A stretch of DNA of 64,000 nt from an uncultured Opitutia bacterium (GTDB lineage: Bacteria; Verrucomicrobiota; Verrucomicrobiia; Opitutales; Opitutaceae): positions 62,001-126,000 of the forward strand of contig CAIKHO010000074.1 in the NCBI GenBank assembly GCA_903827245.1, in the 5' to 3' direction. The position numbers and the translations under genes were made by a program. The notes under the pieces were generated by a model. The model made no database searches. It worked only from the letters and a program-made list of their open reading frames with translations, and was not told the DNA's origin. How positions within the stretch are numbered: position 1 is the first letter of the stretch; every line of letters starts with the position of its first letter. Of the stretch, positions 53,281 to 61,660 are shown one piece after another.

Positions 53281-53738
53281 TCCTGCAGGCCGCGCGCCAG
53301 CACCGCGCGAAAATCCGCCTCGGTCGGCGCCGCGAGCAACGCGGCCCGCACCTTGTCCTTTTTCAGGAGCCGCGACACCCCCGCGACCAGTTGCAGGTAC
53401 TCCGTCACCTGTACCTTGGGCGTCCCGATCAGGAAAACCAGCCGCACGCCCGGGTGCCCCGCATCGAACGCGACCGGGCCCGCGGTGCGGCCCACCGCCA
53501 GCATGAGCCGGCTCACCGCCGACGTGCGCGCATGGGGCATCGCCACCTCGGGGGAAATGCAGACCGAGGAAACCGCCGCCCGCTCAAGCAGGTCCCGCAT
53601 GAAGCCCGCCGCGTCCGTCACCGCCGGCAGGTCCTTCAGCCGCGCCTGCAGCGCCTGCATCACCGCATCGCCCGAGCTGGCCGGCAGGTCCAGCACCACC
53701 GCATCGGGCCGGGCAATGAGATCGGTCGGCGAATTCAC
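53277..53738 (-). CDS. PtsN-like PTS EIIA-domain protein
   Basis: A 153-residue protein from GTG 53738 consisting of one fructose/nitrogen-type EIIA domain. The active-site His69 is in EVAMPHARTS. Other blocks fit the fold: LLERAAVSSVCISPE, PVAFDAGHPGVRLVFLIG and VTEYLQLVAGVSRLLKKD. It would take phosphate from HPr-type proteins and act as a regulator. No EIIB/EIIC is near. Coupled by ATGA to the CLC gene, it is best read as a possible controller of that transporter; the fused EIIA-transporter pattern of some other bacteria is comparable. Confidence 0.87.
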   Translation of the reverse strand: MNSPTDLIARPDAVVLDLPASSGDAVMQALQARLKDLPAVTDAAGFMRDLLERAAVSSVCISPEVAMPHARTSAVSRLMLAVGRTAGPVAFDAGHPGVRLVFLIGTPKVQVTEYLQLVAGVSRLLKKDKVRAALLAAPTEADFRAVLARGLQE

Positions 53739-53800
53739 GTCACGTCACGTTACGGCTGATGCCGCGCAAAACAAGTCCGCGTGTGATCGCCCCGCCCCCG

Positions 53801-53835
53801 GGAGGTAGTGTCAACTAATAGCTGACACTACCTCC
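53801..53835. repeat. Perfect hairpin between divergent genes
   Basis: GGAGGTAGTGTCA and TGACACTACCTCC, a 13-bp perfect stem with a 9-base ACTAATAGC loop. It is similar in style to the hairpin at 60643-60685 (GTCA/TGAC at the loop side). Confidence 0.8.
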
Positions 53836-53912
53836 GGGCACGGGGCGGCCGGTTTTGACTCGCCCGGTGTCCCCGCGCGGCCAAGCATTCCGCCTCGTCG
53901 GATTTTTCCGTC

Positions 53913-54122
53913 ATGAGCAAAAAGAAAAAGGCCGCCCCCGCTTCCATGCCCAGTGCGCGTCCGCAGACCGCGGCGCCCGTCTCGGCTCCCGCCGCTGAGC
54001 CGGCCGATCCCCGGCGCCGGCTGATCGCCAACGTCACACTCGCGGTCTTCGGACTCTACGTGGCCATGATCTACCTGCTCGCCCTCGACCAGCAGTTCCA
54101 CTGGGGCATCTTCCAGCCCTGA
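53913..54122 (+). CDS. Small C-terminal-anchored membrane protein, unknown function
   Basis: A 69-residue protein with a basic start (MSKKKKAAPASM), a Pro/Ala-rich linker and one hydrophobic helix (LIANVTLAVFGLYVAMIYLL), ending LDQQFHWGIFQP. Genome-typical codon use supports it. No family recognised. A single gene, divergent from the EIIA-CLC pair. Confidence 0.55.
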   Translation: MSKKKKAAPASMPSARPQTAAPVSAPAAEPADPRRRLIANVTLAVFGLYVAMIYLLALDQQFHWGIFQP

Positions 54123-54141
54123 GCCGGCCGCAAATGTGCAG

Positions 54142-54355
54142 GGTGTAGGGGCGTTCCTTGCGGACGCCCGTTTCGGCCCTGTCCCAATTTCACCTCCGAT
54201 CTTCTCGTTCTTCGTCATCTTTCTCGTTCCTCCTGCGAACGCCAACCCGAGAACGAGGAACGAGTAGGAGAACGAGAATGATTTTGGATCGAGCGCAGCG
54301 AAATTGGGATGCCACCCCGGCTAACGGGCGTCCGTCCACAAGGGACGCCCCTACA
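54142..54355. repeat. Family H inverted repeat interrupted by family B (copies H2 and B7)
   Basis: Outer arms GTGTAGGGGCGTTCCTTGCG and CAAGGGACGCCCCTACA form an H-type hairpin (compare 7295-7364). Between them, at about 54179-54311, lies a complete B element with TCCCAATTTC and GAAATTGGGA ends and purine/pyrimidine arms. Confidence 0.8.
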
Positions 54356-54374
54356 TTCGCCAAAGCTGTCCGCC

Positions 54375-57023
54375 TCAGGCTCCGGGCGCCGGCTCGGCCG
54401 GCTCCTGGTTCGCCGGCGATTGTGGATGCTCGTTCTCCTCGTGCGCCGTCAGCTGCACCAGGCTGTGCAGGGAGGAGAAATGCTGGCTGAGGTCAAAGTC
54501 CCCGCCGAGGCCGCCGATCAGCTTGTCGAACAGGTCCTTTTTCGAGGCCTTCAGCGCCTGGATGCGTTCCTCGATCGTGCCAACCGTGACCATCCGGTAG
54601 ACAAAGACCGTGTTCGTCTGCCCGATGCGGTGCACGCGGTCGACCGCCTGCGCCTCGACCGCGGGATTCCACCAGGGGTCGAGCAGGAAGACATAGTCCG
54701 CGGCATGCAGCGTGATCCCGGTGCCGGCCGCCTTGAGCGAAACCAGCATCACCGCCGCCCCTTGGGCGCCCTGGAACGCCTGCACGGGCTTCTGCCGGTC
54801 TAGCGTCATGCCTGTCAGCTCGTAGCGCGGTAGCTCCGGGAAATGCGCCGTCAGCGCCGTCCGCACGCGGTCGAGCAACATTACGAATTGTGAGAAGATA
54901 ACCACCTTGTGCCCGCTGCTCACGATCTCGGTGAGTTTTTCCATCAGCAGGTTGATCTTGCCCGAGTCCGTCAGCGGCGACTTGAGCCACGGCAGCATGT
55001 CGGGGTCGCAGCAGGTCTGCCGCAGCCGCGTGAGGAGCGCGAGGAAGCCGAACGACTTCTCGCGCATCGCCGCGCCCACGTCGTCGCCCAGGCGCTGCAG
55101 GCCCTCGGTGCAGATGCGCGCGTACTCCGTCCGCTGCACATCGGTCAGCGGGCAGAGCAGATCCATCTCGACCTTGGGCGGCAGCTCGGTGGCCACCTCG
55201 TTCTTCGTCCGGCGGAGGATGAACGGCGCCAGTTGCGCCCGCAGGCGCGCCAGCGTGCCCTCGCGGTCGGCCGTCAGCGCCGCCTCGAAGGAGCTGCGCG
55301 ATCCCAGCAGGCCGGGCAGCAGAAACCGGAAGATGCTCCAGAGGTCGAGCTGCCGGTTCTCCAGCGGCGTCCCGGTGAGCACGAGCCGATGCCGGGCCCG
55401 GACCGCAAAGCAGGTCTGCGTCACTTTCGCATCGGGATTCTTGATGAACTGGCCCTCGTCGAGCACCGCATAGCCGAATTCATTCTGCGCGAGCAGGTCG
55501 CGGTGCTTGCGGAGCTGGGTGTAGCTCGCCAGCCACAGGACGGGGCCGGTGCGGGTCGTGAAATCGTGGCCCGACTTGAGCACGTCGACGACAATATGCG
55601 GGAAAAACTTGGCGATTTCCTCGCGCCAGACCGGCACCACGCTCGCCGGGCAGACAATGAGACCGGGGCGGTCGGTGATCGGGCGCGCCGCCAGCAGGGC
55701 GATCACCTGGAGTGTCTTTCCCAGGCCCATCTCGTCCGCGAGCAGGCCGTGGCAGCCGACGTCGCAGAGATGGTACAGCCATTCGACGCCTCGCCGCTGG
55801 TAGGGTCGCAGCAGGTCGGGCAGCGCCTCCGGCGTGGCGGTCGGCGTCAGCACTTGCTGGCGCCAGGCCTCGATCTCGGGCGAAAGCGTGAGCTTCAGCC
55901 GCGAGTCGTTGAACAGGGAGAAAATCAGATAGGGCGAAAGCGCGCCCTCGCCGTGCGTCTCGGCCACGTTGCGCTGCCAGGCGTTGAAGGATTCCCAGCG
56001 GACGGCGTCGAGTGCGACGATGCCGAGGTTCGGCAGGATGACCGGCGCGCCATGGCGCTTGAGCAGGGAGCTGACCTCCGCATCGGTGAGCAACCGCTCG
56101 CCCGCGCGGAAAATCCAGCGCAGGTTAAGCCCTTCGCCGTCCCCGGCCGGATTCGAGCCGCCCGAGACCGTCCCGCCCGGGCCTTTCTCCGCGACAGCCT
56201 CGATCTCGATGATGCGCGTGCCCTTCAGGAGGTTCGCGCAGCGGTCGTCCAGCTCGACGGCAAACATCCGGCGCCATGCCGGCAGCACCGTCTTGAGGAA
56301 ATTCGGGATCTCGACGAGCGATTCCATCAGGTAGACGCCGGTCTCCTGATGATAGAAGAAGTGCGCCTTGCGCGCATAGGCCGCGAGCCCGATAAGCTTG
56401 GCCCGTTCCCCCGACGTCACGTGGCCGTTGCCATTCGCATGGGCCGCCACCCCCAGCGCCGGGTGCCGGGTCCGCCCGTCGGTATCGAGCCAGAAGGCCT
56501 GGAAAGTCAGCCCCGCCGTCTTCGTCTTGAACACCAGCAGCAGGGAACGGATGGTCCCGCCGGCCGCAGTGCCCGCCCCGTCCTTGTGACCGTTGGACCC
56601 CTGGCCGTTCGTTCCGGCCCCATTTGTGCCATTTCGCGCGGGTGCCACCGCGGCGGACGCGGCCGTCAGTTCGCCCGGCAGCACGGGAATCTCATCGGCC
56701 ACCAGCTCCTCGATCTCGTGCAACCCGGCCACGGCGAGCGCGCGAGCGACATCCAGGTCCGTCGAGGATGAGCGCACCGCCAGGCCGCCCTCCGCCTCGT
56801 CCCACTCGATCACAGCGTACTCGTCGCGCTTGTCGATGCGGCGGTGGACGATGGCATCCTTGGCCGTCAGTTCCAGCTCGCGCACCTCGCCGTCGCGATA
56901 GATCCGGTGTCCTTCCTCCAGCTGGGCCGCGCTGAACGAGTTCTCCCAGTCGATCTCGAGCTTGCCGAACCAAAACTCGAGCGATTGGGGAGTATAGACG
57001 CGCTTGGCCCCGTGCGATTGCAT
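54375..57023 (-). CDS. SNF2/DEAD-box family helicase-like ATPase
   Basis: An 882-residue protein from ATG 57023. An N-terminal region of about 370 residues (with an Asn/Gly-rich linker, NGTNGAGTNGQGSNGHKDGA) precedes the SNF2 motor. Motif I is LLADEMGLGKTLQVIALLAA, motif II is the DEGQ variant (YAVLDEGQFIKNPD), motif III is LTGTPLENRQLDLWSIF, and later motifs include KVVIFSQFVMLLDRVRTAL and DPWWNPAVEAQAVDRVHRIG followed by QTNTVFVYRM. Such stand-alone bacterial SNF2 proteins remodel DNA- or RNA-polymerase-protein complexes; the target is unknown. No methylase or nuclease neighbour suggests a defence system. Confidence 0.92.
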   Translation of the reverse strand: MQSHGAKRVYTPQSLEFWFGKLEIDWENSFSAAQLEEGHRIYRDGEVRELELTAKDAIVHRRIDKRDEYAVIEWDEAEGGLAVRSSSTDLDVARALAVAGLHEIEELVADEIPVLPGELTAASAAVAPARNGTNGAGTNGQGSNGHKDGAGTAAGGTIRSLLLVFKTKTAGLTFQAFWLDTDGRTRHPALGVAAHANGNGHVTSGERAKLIGLAAYARKAHFFYHQETGVYLMESLVEIPNFLKTVLPAWRRMFAVELDDRCANLLKGTRIIEIEAVAEKGPGGTVSGGSNPAGDGEGLNLRWIFRAGERLLTDAEVSSLLKRHGAPVILPNLGIVALDAVRWESFNAWQRNVAETHGEGALSPYLIFSLFNDSRLKLTLSPEIEAWRQQVLTPTATPEALPDLLRPYQRRGVEWLYHLCDVGCHGLLADEMGLGKTLQVIALLAARPITDRPGLIVCPASVVPVWREEIAKFFPHIVVDVLKSGHDFTTRTGPVLWLASYTQLRKHRDLLAQNEFGYAVLDEGQFIKNPDAKVTQTCFAVRARHRLVLTGTPLENRQLDLWSIFRFLLPGLLGSRSSFEAALTADREGTLARLRAQLAPFILRRTKNEVATELPPKVEMDLLCPLTDVQRTEYARICTEGLQRLGDDVGAAMREKSFGFLALLTRLRQTCCDPDMLPWLKSPLTDSGKINLLMEKLTEIVSSGHKVVIFSQFVMLLDRVRTALTAHFPELPRYELTGMTLDRQKPVQAFQGAQGAAVMLVSLKAAGTGITLHAADYVFLLDPWWNPAVEAQAVDRVHRIGQTNTVFVYRMVTVGTIEERIQALKASKKDLFDKLIGGLGGDFDLSQHFSSLHSLVQLTAHEENEHPQSPANQEPAEPAPGA

Positions 57024-57218
57024 TCCCGTAAAAGAGGCGACCGTAGAAACCGGGCGGAATGGTGCAACAACGAATTGCAACTATCGGCCGGCCGGGGGAT
57101 TTGCCGCGATCGTCACCGGATCGCCACGCGTTCGACACCGGCATCAGCGTACTGTGCGGCGCGCCATTCCACCGCACCTTGTCCCAACGCCACCGCCCAA
57201 CCCGCCCGATATCAATCA

Positions 57219-58364
57219 GTGAAGCTCGCCATCGTCACCGAGACGTTCCCGCCGGAAATCAACGGCGTGGCCATGACCTTCGGCATCATCGCCCGCGAAC
57301 TCGGGCGCCGCGGGCATGCGGTGACGGTCTACCGGCCCCACCGGCCCGATCTGCCCGGCGATTCCACCCACCCGGAATTCCGCGAGGTCACGATGGCGGG
57401 CGCCCCCATCCCGGGCTATCCCCTCCTCCGCCTCGGGTTTCCCGCCTGGCGCCGGTTGAAAAACCTCTGGCGCCGCGACCGGCCCGACCTCGTGCATGTC
57501 GTCACCGAGGGTCCGCTCGGCGCGTCCGCCGTCAGCACCGCCCGTGGCCTCGGCCTACCGGTCACCTCCAGCTTCCATACCAATTTCCACGCCTACACCG
57601 GCCACTACGGCTTTGCACCGCTGCGTCACGCGGCCCTCGGGTGGCTGCGCCGGGTGCACAATCGCACGCGCCGCACCTTTGCGCCCACTGCCGGGCTCTG
57701 CACCGAGCTCGCGGGCCTGGGCTTCCGGGACCTGCGCGTGCTTTCCCGCGGGGTCGACACGCGCCATTTCTCGCCGACGCGCCGCTGCGCCCGGCTCCGC
57801 GCCGACTGGCAGGCCGGGCCGGACAATCCCGTCGTGATCCACGTGGGCCGGATGGCCCCGGAGAAAAATTACGAGCTGCTCTTCCGCGCCTACGCCGCCA
57901 TGCGCGCCGCCAACCCGCGCCTGCGCTTCGTCCTCGCCGGCGACGGCCCGCTCAAGGCCCGGCTCGTCCGGGAAAATCCCTCCGCCATCTTCGCCGGGTT
58001 CTTCTCCCGCGACGAAATCGGCCGCTACTACGCCTCCGCCGACCTCTACGTGCACGCGAGCCTGACGGAGACATTCGGCAACGTCTTCACCGAGGCCATG
58101 GCGAGCGGCCTGGCCGTGGCCGGCTTCGACTACGCCGCGGCGAACCAATTTGTCCGCGACGGCGAAAACGGCCTGACCGTCCCCTGCGACCGCCCCGACG
58201 CCCTCGTCGCCGCCGCGGTGCGCCTGGCCACGGACGAAAACCTTCGCACCCGCCTCCGGACCGCGGCACCGTTGTCCCTGGCCGGCCAGTCCTGGGAAAA
58301 CGTCATCACCTATTTTGAAGCCGATCTGGCAAGCGTCGTTCATAGCGCCCCCACCCCGACATGA
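57219..58364 (+). CDS. GT4-family glycosyltransferase
   Basis: A 381-residue GT-B enzyme starting at GTG 57219. The N-domain opens VKLAIVTETFPPEINGVAMT, typical of GT4 enzymes that mannosylate or glucosylate membrane lipids (MgtA/SqdX type). It also has HVVTEGPLGASAVSTARGLG and SSFHTNFHAYTGHYG. The C-domain has VIHVGRMAPEKNYELLFRAY and the EX7E-like SLTETFGNVFTEAMASG. It is first of a four-gene string; its stop overlaps the next start as ATGA. Likely transfers a sugar to a diacylglycerol-type acceptor. Confidence 0.88.
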   Translation: MKLAIVTETFPPEINGVAMTFGIIARELGRRGHAVTVYRPHRPDLPGDSTHPEFREVTMAGAPIPGYPLLRLGFPAWRRLKNLWRRDRPDLVHVVTEGPLGASAVSTARGLGLPVTSSFHTNFHAYTGHYGFAPLRHAALGWLRRVHNRTRRTFAPTAGLCTELAGLGFRDLRVLSRGVDTRHFSPTRRCARLRADWQAGPDNPVVIHVGRMAPEKNYELLFRAYAAMRAANPRLRFVLAGDGPLKARLVRENPSAIFAGFFSRDEIGRYYASADLYVHASLTETFGNVFTEAMASGLAVAGFDYAAANQFVRDGENGLTVPCDRPDALVAAAVRLATDENLRTRLRTAAPLSLAGQSWENVITYFEADLASVVHSAPTPT

Positions 58365-59638
58365 CCAAGGTCCTCATCCTCACGGCCAGCTACGGCGAAG
58401 GCCACAATGCGGCGGCCCGCAACCTCGCCGCCGCCTTCGATCAAATCCTCGGTCCCGGCCAGGCCGGCGTGACCGACCTGTACGCCCTCGCCTCACCGCG
58501 GCTCAATGCCGTGCTCCGCCGCGGCTACCTCGCGCTGATCAACGGTTCGCCGCGGCTGTGGAGTTCGGTGTACGCCTGGACCGACCGCTCCCGGCTCCTG
58601 CCAGGCGGCCTGTGGATGCTCCGGCGCGAAACGCGGCTGCTCGCCGATCTCATCGCCCGCGAACGGCCTGACGTGATTTGCAGCACCTTCCCGGTGTACG
58701 CCTTCATGCTCGAGCGGCTCGCGCTCGAGCAGCGCCTCAGCGTGCCGCACTTCAACGTCGTCACCGATTCCATCAGCATCAATTCGCTCTGGTGGCGCGC
58801 CGCGTGCACCGGCTGGTTCGTGCCGAACACCGACTCCGCCGAGGTGCTGCACCGCGCCGGCGTTGAGTCGACACGTGTGCATGCCCGCGGGTTTCCCACG
58901 CCGGCCTTCATCGCGGAAAACCACCACCTCGCGCCGCCGGATCTTGCCGGACCGCCCGCCGCTGGCGTCCACCCCCGCGTCCTCTACATCATCAACTCCG
59001 GCACGAGCCGAGCCGCCGAGACGGCGCGGCTGCTGCTCGCCGAGCACGACTGGGAAATCACCTGTGCGGTCGGGCGCGACGAGGCCCTGCGCCGCCATTT
59101 GCTGGAGATCGCCAACCGCCGCACCCGTGACGCCGGGCCGGGGCGCAGCGCCCCCGTCCACATCCTCGGCTGGACCGATCAGATTCCGCGCCTGCTGCTG
59201 ACCCATCATCTCGTCGTGAGCAAGGCCGGCGGCGCCACCACGCAGGAGGCCATCGCCGCGCGTTGCCCGATGATCGTGAACCAGATCGTGCCCGGCCAGG
59301 AGGAGGGCAACTACGAGTTGCTCCGCCGCCACGGCGTGGGCGCACTCGCTACCACTCCCGACGCGGTCGTCGGGGCCTGCCGCCGGGCCTTCGCCTGGCA
59401 GGGCGCGGTCTGGCGCGACTGGCGCGCGGCCCTCGCCACGCTTTCCCAACCCCATGCCGCCCGCGCCATCGCCGAGCACGTGCTCACGGAGATCGAACCG
59501 GCGACCGGCGCAAAGACCAAGGTGGCCGCCGACCTCCCGCCGTCGCTCCCGCTAGGGCGGGCTGAAACGGATTCGCGAGGGCACCGTAGCCTTGGCGAAG
59601 GTGGCCGGGCGGCGGCTAGCTCTTCAACATGCGCATGA
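58361..59638 (+). CDS. MGDG-synthase/MurG-like GT28 glycosyltransferase with repeat-derived C-terminus
   Basis: A 425-residue enzyme. The N-domain start VLILTASYGEGHNAAARNLA, with its GEGH motif, and the C-domain segment VSKAGGATTQEAIAARCPMI with IVPGQEEGNYELL are typical of monogalactosyldiacylglycerol synthases and processive lipid glucosyltransferases (UgtP type). They add sugars from UDP-sugars to diacylglycerol at the inner leaflet. The domain ends near residue 385. The last 40 residues (from about VAADLPPSLPLGRAETDSRG) are encoded by family D repeat D2, so the original stop was probably earlier. ATGA overlaps at both ends. Confidence 0.85.
   Translation: MTKVLILTASYGEGHNAAARNLAAAFDQILGPGQAGVTDLYALASPRLNAVLRRGYLALINGSPRLWSSVYAWTDRSRLLPGGLWMLRRETRLLADLIARERPDVICSTFPVYAFMLERLALEQRLSVPHFNVVTDSISINSLWWRAACTGWFVPNTDSAEVLHRAGVESTRVHARGFPTPAFIAENHHLAPPDLAGPPAAGVHPRVLYIINSGTSRAAETARLLLAEHDWEITCAVGRDEALRRHLLEIANRRTRDAGPGRSAPVHILGWTDQIPRLLLTHHLVVSKAGGATTQEAIAARCPMIVNQIVPGQEEGNYELLRRHGVGALATTPDAVVGACRRAFAWQGAVWRDWRAALATLSQPHAARAIAEHVLTEIEPATGAKTKVAADLPPSLPLGRAETDSRGHRSLGEGGRAAASSSTCA
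59520..59615. repeat. Family D repeat, copy D2, inside coding sequence
   Basis: 96 bp, 8 differences from 17716-17811 by eye. It lies in frame at the 3' end of the GT28 gene and just upstream of the DagK-like start. Confidence 0.85.
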
Positions 59639-60699
59639 AAACGCGCTTCATCTTCAATCCGCACTCCGGCCGCAACCGCCGCAATCCCTGGCTGGTCGCG
59701 GCCATCCATGCCTTCATCGCCGAGCATCGGCTCGATGCCAGCCTGGTCTCCACGTCCGCGCCCGGCCACGCCACCCGGCTGGCCCGCGAGGCAGTGGACG
59801 CCGGTTGCGTCCGCGTCGTCGCCGTCGGCGGCGACGGCACCATGAACGAGGTAGCCCAGGCGCTCGTCGGCGCGCCCGCCGCGCTAGGCCTTGTGCCCTG
59901 CGGCTCCGGCAATGGCCTGGCCCTCCACCTCGGCATTCCCACTGCACCGCGGAAGGCCCTGGCCTTGCTCGCCAGCGACGCGAGCCGCATCGCTGCGATC
60001 GACACCGGCACCGCCAACGGCCACCCGTTTTTCAACGCGATGGGCCTGGGCTTCGACGCCGAGATCAGCCGCCGCTTTAACCTCCTCACGCGGCGCGGTC
60101 TGCCCGCCTACGCCGTCACCGGCTACGCCGCATTCCGGGGCCACCGGCCCGAAACCTGTGTCATCCACGGCGCCGGCCGGCACGAGGAGATCCCGGTCTT
60201 CGTCATCGCGATCGCCAACTCCGACCAGTACGGCAACCATGCCCTCATTGCCCCGGGCGCCCGCGTGGACGATGGTCTCCTCGATCTGGTGGCCGTGCGC
60301 CCCGTTAATTTTTTCACCGCGCTGCCGCTTGTGGCCCGCCTGTTCGCCGGCACGCTCGACCGCAGCCCGCGGGTGCTCCGCCTCCGCGACCGGCGCTTCA
60401 CCATCGAGCGGAGTGCGCCGGGGTTTATTCACACCGACGGCGAAACCCACGCCACGGCTGCAAGGATCGAGGTCGCCGTGCTCCCTGGCAGCCTCCGCAT
60501 CCTCGTGCCCGCGGCCTCGCGGGCAAACCCTTCGCCACCCGAACGTGAAGCGCCCCCGTCCGCCTTGCCCGATCCCGCCCCAGAACCGCCCCCGCTCATT
60601 CTCACCCCGGACAACCGGACCGGCTCTTTTCGCGCCCAGCACCCCAAGCCGGTTTGTCACCTATTCGGTGACAAACCGGCTTGGGCCGAATCTTACTGA
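59635..60699 (+). CDS. Diacylglycerol/sphingosine kinase family lipid kinase (DagK/YegS-like)
   Basis: A 354-residue protein from ATG 59635, which overlaps the GT28 stop as ATGA. The catalytic domain has FIFNPHSGRNRRNPWLV, the nucleotide loop VVAVGGDGTMNEVAQALVG and the substrate motif VPCGSGNGLALHLGI. The second domain includes FFNAMGLGFDAEIS, IAIANSDQYGNHALIAPGA and GFIHTDGETH. It should phosphorylate diacylglycerol or a similar lipid at the membrane, which suits the lipid glycosyltransferases before it. The last 60 residues are Pro-rich and outside the domain; their final part is encoded by a perfect hairpin. Confidence 0.9.
   Translation: MKTRFIFNPHSGRNRRNPWLVAAIHAFIAEHRLDASLVSTSAPGHATRLAREAVDAGCVRVVAVGGDGTMNEVAQALVGAPAALGLVPCGSGNGLALHLGIPTAPRKALALLASDASRIAAIDTGTANGHPFFNAMGLGFDAEISRRFNLLTRRGLPAYAVTGYAAFRGHRPETCVIHGAGRHEEIPVFVIAIANSDQYGNHALIAPGARVDDGLLDLVAVRPVNFFTALPLVARLFAGTLDRSPRVLRLRDRRFTIERSAPGFIHTDGETHATAARIEVAVLPGSLRILVPAASRANPSPPEREAPPSALPDPAPEPPPLILTPDNRTGSFRAQHPKPVCHLFGDKPAWAESY
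60643..60685. repeat. Perfect 19-bp hairpin at the end of the DagK-like gene
   Basis: CCCAAGCCGGTTTGTCACC (60643-60661) and GGTGACAAACCGGCTTGGG (60667-60685) with loop TATTC. No T run follows, so it is not a classical terminator. It may affect mRNA stability or coupling to the next gene. Confidence 0.9.
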
Positions 60700-60706
60700 T
60701 CAACCC

Positions 60707-61507
60707 ATGGAAAAGAAACGCCTTCGCGTCCGCTCCGTGATCATCTCCGACGTGCACCTCGGCACCGCCGAGTGCAAGGCCGCCGAGGTGAATCATTTCC
60801 TGCGCACCGTCCGGTGCGAGAAGCTCATCCTCAACGGCGACATCATCGACGGCTGGCAGCTCAAGCGCACCGGCCAGTGGACCAAGGCGCATACGCGCTT
60901 CATCCGCATCATCCTCAAGAAGCTCGAGAAACGCGGCACCGAGGTGGTCTACCTGCGCGGCAACCACGACGACATCCTCTCGGCGTTTCTGCCGCTCGAG
61001 TTCGAGAATCTGCGCGTCGTCGAGGACTACGTCCATGACAGCCCGCGCGGCCGTTACCTCGTGTTGCACGGCGACGTGTTCGACACGGTGACGAAGAACT
61101 TCGTCTTTCTCGCGCATCTCGGCGACTGGGGCTACCGCGCGCTGCTCAAGCTCAACCGTTTCTACAACGCGTGGCGCGCCTGGCGCGGGAAGGAATACTG
61201 GTCCCTCAGCAAGGCGATCAAAGCCCGCGTCAAGGAAGCCGTCAGCCACGTGTCCAACTTCGAGGCGCACATCGCCGATCTCGCCCGCGCCCGCGGGTGC
61301 CGTGGCGTGATGTGCGGGCACATCCACACGGCCGCCGACAAGATGCTCGGCGACGTGCACTACCTGAATTCCGGCGACTGGGTCGAATCGCTCACGGCCA
61401 TCGTCGAGCATTACGACGGCACCTTCGAGCTCATCAATTTCTCCCGCTTCGTGCAGGATTTCCCGATGGCGGAGGAAGAGACCGCCGTCGAGCTGCTTGA
61501 GGCCTGA
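60707..61507 (+). CDS. UDP-2,3-diacylglucosamine diphosphatase-like (LpxH-family) metallophosphoesterase
   Basis: A 266-residue calcineurin-like enzyme from ATG 60707. Metal motifs: IISDVHLGT, LNGDIIDGWQ, YLRGNHDD, VLHGDVFD and CGHIHTAA, in the spacing of the LpxH/YbbF group with the LpxH-type helical insert (LKLNRFYNAWRAWRGKEYW). LpxH makes lipid X in lipid A synthesis. Many genomes carry a paralogue next to lipid glycosyltransferases, so the substrate here could be another nucleotide-lipid. Last of the four-gene string, 7 bases after the DagK-like stop. Confidence 0.87.
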   Translation: MEKKRLRVRSVIISDVHLGTAECKAAEVNHFLRTVRCEKLILNGDIIDGWQLKRTGQWTKAHTRFIRIILKKLEKRGTEVVYLRGNHDDILSAFLPLEFENLRVVEDYVHDSPRGRYLVLHGDVFDTVTKNFVFLAHLGDWGYRALLKLNRFYNAWRAWRGKEYWSLSKAIKARVKEAVSHVSNFEAHIADLARARGCRGVMCGHIHTAADKMLGDVHYLNSGDWVESLTAIVEHYDGTFELINFSRFVQDFPMAEEETAVELLEA

Positions 61508-61518
61508 GAGCACGTCTA

Positions 61519-61612
61519 AACCAGAACGACGCAGTCGCCGGTAGCAGCCGACGTGAGGAGGCTGGTTTGAGGTGAGTCACCGAGCCAAGCCTCGTTACCT
61601 CGGCTGCCACAT
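61519..61612. repeat. Family A palindromic element, copy A4 (right end lost)
   Basis: ACCAGAACGACGCAGTCG as left end, then GTAGCAGCCGACGTGAGGAG and CTCGTTACCTCGGCTGCCAC. The right terminal repeat is missing. Confidence 0.8.
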
Positions 61613-61660
61613 CTTGGAGTAACGCATTGATTTCAGGGCCATCCCGCCTTCAATGCCGGC

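Noticed and set aside
54375-57023. The SNF2 protein as part of an antiphage defence island
   Set aside because: The neighbours are housekeeping or envelope genes and no partner nuclease, methylase or protease is adjacent.
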